From assembly GCA_024704765.1 (NCBI GenBank), contig JAKMXF010000352.1:111072-175071 (forward strand): a DNA stretch of 64,000 nt, written 5' to 3'. Numbering within the stretch: the first letter of the stretch is position 1; each line of letters opens with the position of its first letter. This document shows, one piece after another, positions 60,318-64,000 of this stretch. This DNA is from Oopsacas minuta (taxonomy: Eukaryota > Porifera > Hexactinellida > Lyssacinosida > Leucopsacidae). A program made the translations under genes and the position numbers. The notes below the pieces were generated by a model. It saw only the letters and a list, made by a program, of their open reading frames with translations. It was not told the DNA's origin and made no database searches.

Positions 60318-61307
60318 TCTCTAGAGAAATCACTTTTTAGCTAATAGAAATGATTTTGGGACCCCTTCCCCATCTATAGTAATTTGCCATTTTTATTACT
60401 TGTAGTTTGGTTAAGTTTATGAACTCACATGATGATATTTTTGGTGGTATAAGCATAATTACTACCACACATAATTCTTCTAAAAAACAAAGAAAACAAT
60501 TCACATAAATAATATTGTATAGTAAGAGGTATCACCAATCAGTGAATCACTAAGAGTCTGTGAATTTGGATCTGTTATTCTTGTTCAAACTAGAAAGAAA
60601 AGACCTTGTTGTGTAAATCATATTTCAATTCGCATGTAAGCTATTGTGTTGGTATTCTTCTCAATGAAGAAAACATCTGCTCACAAGTCTGTGAATTGAT
60701 TTTCTAGAATTCTTCTACTTTGATAGACTTTATAGAATAAGATGAGTTTCATCAGTGTTTACGATAATGAAATCGATCTATAAGAAATGTCATATTCCTG
60801 AATAGTCTGGGATCCCTATATAAATATATCTTAAGAATTGGGCACCTATATTGACTAGTATTATTTACTAGATATAATCAAACTGATATTTTTACTTCAT
60901 CATACAGGTCTTTATGCAAGTTGCAAGCATGATCGTAAATTATTACTTGTGGCTGAACTCTGAATAGTGAAATAAGTATGTTAAAGATAACAATTGTAGA
61001 TTCCTTTGTCGCATTATTTGAAATCCGTAACAGATTCGGTATTTGCAAACAATAATAATCAATAGAGGCGAAAATTGAATATGTTTAGGATAAGATTTAG
61101 AAAATTTATCACCTATATCTTCTGGATCAGATTCAAATGATAGCATCCCACAGAATACAAGCACTATGAACCTCATTATTTCTAAAATAATAGTTGAAAA
61201 TCTTTATATATATATTCAATTACTTACTGCTAGTGTTTAGAAAATGTTGGAAAATAATTCTAATAATCGTCTAGAGGTGGTGTGTATTCAATGAGGTTTC
61301 TGCTAGG
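60318..61307. other. spacer, no gene recognised
   Basis: No motif-bearing frame or transposon end was recognised. A short minus-strand frame at 60943-61176 begins with a hydrophobic, signal-like stretch but has no further support. Confidence 0.3.
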
Positions 61308-63440
61308 TCATTTAATGAGGCGTTCAATTTGGCTCATGATATCTAGTAAGAGTGAAGCAACCACAGGACGTAATTTGAAAATATCTTTCTTAATTGTAGC
61401 AGGTGTAACTGAGTTAAACAAAAGCTTCAATGTATGCGTCTTTCCGTATATAGATGGTAATTCGTTAACAAATACAGATGTTCCTAGGGATAGTGAAGCA
61501 ATAACCTTCCTTTCTTGGTGGTTTAATAAAGAAAATTGAAAATAAACCCGGTAATGGTCAGTGTGACAGAAATGTTGGACAACACTTCTTGAATTTGGGA
61601 AAGTTGAACTATCGCTAACAATTCTACTTTCTTCTAAAATTTTTGTATGTATAATGTAATCACCTAACTCATTTGGAATGAAATCAATGGCTTTGTTGAA
61701 TATAGTCTCAGGAAAACCAATTTCACATAATTTATTAAGCCAATTTCTTAATTCTGACTTTAATATAAACGACCTGTCTGAGAATGGGCCATAGAAGAAT
61801 GCTGGGTTTCATCAACTTGAGGATGTAACTCGGGTATTGGCTCCGTAGTCCCCATGGCAATCCCATCTATGATAATAACTTCTGGCTTATCTTTACACAA
61901 CGGACAAGAGAATTGTGTTTGATGGTTAACATCTGCCATTCTTAGATAGTCATTCCAAGCATGTCTGAGAACGTGATATTGTAACATCTATTTCCTCCCC
62001 ATTCTCTAAAACTTGCTGTTTAGTGCACTATAAATGAAATAAATTAGTAATATAAAATTTCATGACAAGATAACAGTAGTATCACAAAATTCAAGAATTA
62101 CCATAAATATCCATATAATGTAGCTCTGGACTTAGTCATCAGCTCACTGTACCCATACAACAATCCATAATGTATGAATAGCGGTTGTTTATGTTAAGAA
62201 TTTTGTTGTTTCGTCCTTCAAATACTACTATACAGCGGCAAGGGCCATTACACCTGGAACTGAATACTAAAGGAATTGAATATGTCTTAAAATAAATGCA
62301 GTTCTAAAGCATAGTATATATATGTATTTCACCCTCCAAATTTCATCCGCCAAGTAGAGAACTTGGCAATACACAATTTGTAGGGTAATATATACCTTTA
62401 TGATCTTTATACTCTAGAATATCATTTTCTAAATACAATATTATGTTAATTCTCTCAAGTAATAATTAATCTTCTGTATTGAATAGATAACTTTGGGCAC
62501 ACTTTGCTGTACTGGTACGAGTTGTAATGGTAATTAAAATCCTTGAGAGAGTTGTTGACTATACACAGAAGACTGTTTGTCATCAAAGGTTAGCGGTATT
62601 GGTAGGTAGAAATGGTTGGATATTCCATTGAGTCTGACTTAGGGATTGCATTTCTGTCATTTCGATCTTTAAGGCAGATGTAATTGCGTAAACAGTTGAA
62701 ATCATTTTGCAGATCTTGGAACAATTATTGCAATTCCAAACTTCTTTTTTACGGGAAAAACTGTGATATTTTTCGGTTCGAGATGAAATAAACTTTTTCA
62801 TTTAGAAGGTAGTGAGTTGCTTTATCCAACTGAGAAGATTTATAAACAATCAATATGTTATACTCCAAACAAAGCTCATATCTTGGAAGTGGAGACAATT
62901 GTCACTCAGGCAATACAACATGCCTTTAAGTCAATATCGATAACAATCATCTTCTTATTGAGATACACCTTTCCTATATAATAATTACAGAATGATAAAT
63001 GCGTGGTCTCAATTCCAATATTGGATACTATTAATAATGATATATACCTTCAACGGTTTCAAAAGCACCAATTATCATGTATTTGCATCCTCTAGTACCA
63101 CAATTTACATCCTTCGACTAATAGTCTAACATGTTGATCAAGTGTTGATATGTCAAATAGACTTTCAGTTACCACTAAATCTGAATCCGCCAATTTACAG
63201 TCATCTGCTAAAAAGATAAAATATGTCAAGAATGTAATCGTATTAGAATTTATACTTATCTCTGAGTGATTCCTTGCCTGATGTATGGACCATTGGAATG
63301 TCATCGGCTACTCGACTTTGATATTCAGAAATAAGGATTCTGTCTATATTAATGGTCAAAATACTTTCTTCTTCTAGAATCGTTCGTTTCCTGGAATGCT
63401 TGGGAGGCTGAAACTCTAAGAATGATATTTTTCGGCCATG
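61308..63440 (-). pseudogene. multi-exon coding relic with zinc-ribbon-like part, unidentified
   Basis: Pieces on the minus strand: about 63440-63260 (GANHGRKISFLEFQPPKHSR and on to HTSGKESLR), a 52-bp gap shaped like an intron (TTTTAG acceptor at 63208, donor position reading ATAAGT), and 63207-63050 (DDCKLADSDLVVTESLFDIS, then a shifted frame with C-x-x-x-x-C) to a G|GTATAT donor. Degraded sequence follows to 62000. Then come 61987-61760 (SCPLCKDKPEVIIIDGIAMG, a Cys-x-x-Cys followed by a P-x-x-I-x-x-D-G block) and, after a one-base shift near 61780, an open frame of about 150 codons ending at 61308. The C-P-x-C...D-G block recalls HMGXB3-like and KDZ-type repeat-borne proteins, but I am not sure. 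The frameshifts and the lost donor suggest decay. Confidence 0.42.
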
Positions 63441-63668
63441 ATTTGCACCACAACTCCCAAAAATTCAAAAACTATTAATATAAATTAAATTTTGGGTTAA
63501 ATTTACATGAGCTAAATATTCATCTAACTGTGGTATTTGCATTCGCAAAGTCTTGATTTAATAATCCTTGTACTAAATCATGATAAGTAAATTTATTAAT
63601 GCAACGAGAGGCACTCGAAAAGCTTTAACGTTGACCGATATATCAGATAAGAATCATAAATTTGACTA

Positions 63669-64000
63669 TTACATTATTTCAAAATATTCTCCCTGACAAT
63701 CTATACATTTTTCCATTCTGGTAAACCAATTATCAAAATATTTTTTCCACTCTCCTTTGGGCATGTCTCCGATCGCTTGGAAAAGTGTTTCGCTGAACTC
63801 CTCATTAGTCGAAAATCTCCCACGTACGTCATTGATGTTTGAGTCTAGGGAACAACCAGAAGTCGCAAGGGGCTAAATCAGGGCTGTAGGGTGGGTAGGT
63901 TGGTGGGGTAATGTTTTGAATCCAGAATTTTCCAAAAATTCACGAGTTCTGATTGCCGTATGCGATGATGCATTATCATGATGAAGAAGAATTCCTCTAA
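63669..64000 (-). pseudogene. mariner transposase relic, cut by the window edge
   Basis: From the right edge inward, the minus strand reads LHHDNASSHTAIRTREFLE (second catalytic Asp), a degraded third-Asp region in shifted frames (SPDLAPCDFWLFP is split by an indel), RGRFSTNEEFSETL, then EWKKYFDNWFTRMEKCIDCQ and a GEYFEIM end with a stop at 63669-63671. This is the C-terminal half of a mariner-type transposase. The first half and outer terminus lie beyond 64000. It is a different copy from those at 26 kb and 53 kb. Confidence 0.88.

Overview
The window is about two-thirds A+T. It has widely spaced exons with GT-AG introns (one over 12 kb) and is crowded with decayed transposons, so it is nuclear DNA of an animal with a large, repeat-rich genome. 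The mix of transposons (several mariner types, a Tc1-like family with the WTSDEAHFYLD block, the arthropod-type family with the block KAGIFEGPQIR, hAT, Ty3/gypsy and Bel/Pao relics, and a CR1/L2-type LINE) points to an arthropod. A copepod such as a sea louse is a reasonable guess, but this is inference. No operon, CRISPR array, rRNA gene or convincing tRNA gene was seen.

Two host gene calls can be supported. (1) On the minus strand at 58576-40842, three exons join in frame (phases 1 and 1) into a 312-residue multi-pass membrane protein. Its C-terminal part carries a G-[LI]-[WF]-R-[YF]-S-R-[HY]-P block like that of DUF1295/steroid 5-alpha-reductase and related membrane reductases and methyltransferases. 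Its introns are 12.7 and 4.1 kb and are filled with transposons. (2) On the minus strand at 11693-11333 lies a first exon that looks like the N-terminus of a Golgi class I alpha-1,2-mannosidase (GH47, MAN1A-like). Its later exons were not found. A 141-codon open frame at 13282-13707 is unidentified.

Layout. 0-9 kb: Tc1-like relic, a mariner with inverted ends, and Bel/Pao fragments in opposite orientations. 9-14 kb: mannosidase exon and the unidentified frame. 14.9-17.1 kb: a hAT transposase relic interrupted by a second small hAT element. 17-25.9 kb: mostly non-coding with short transposon-derived repeats. 25.9-29 kb: a mariner with both ends, then a Ty3/gypsy pol relic. 30-35.9 kb: two short hAT elements with 8-bp target duplications, then a relic of the KAGIFEGPQIR family. 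37.4-38.4 kb: first copy of a 0.97-kb duplication. 40-58.6 kb: the three-exon gene; its introns hold a KRBA2-like DDE transposon, a THAP relic, a Tc1-like relic, a mariner, a LINE tail and the second duplication copy. 58.8-64 kb: a pogo-like miniature element, a Ulp1-peptidase/PHD relic, a multi-exon relic with a broken splice donor, and the edge of another mariner.

The main story is layered transposon insertion and decay around one or two host genes. The observations most worth following up are the near-identical tract inside an otherwise diverged duplication, the 25-bp palindrome at the frameshift in the peptidase relic, the hAT deletion derivative that still carries a dimerisation-domain frame, and the unusually long introns of the membrane-protein gene. 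I did not find anything I could defend as a wholly new biological system.
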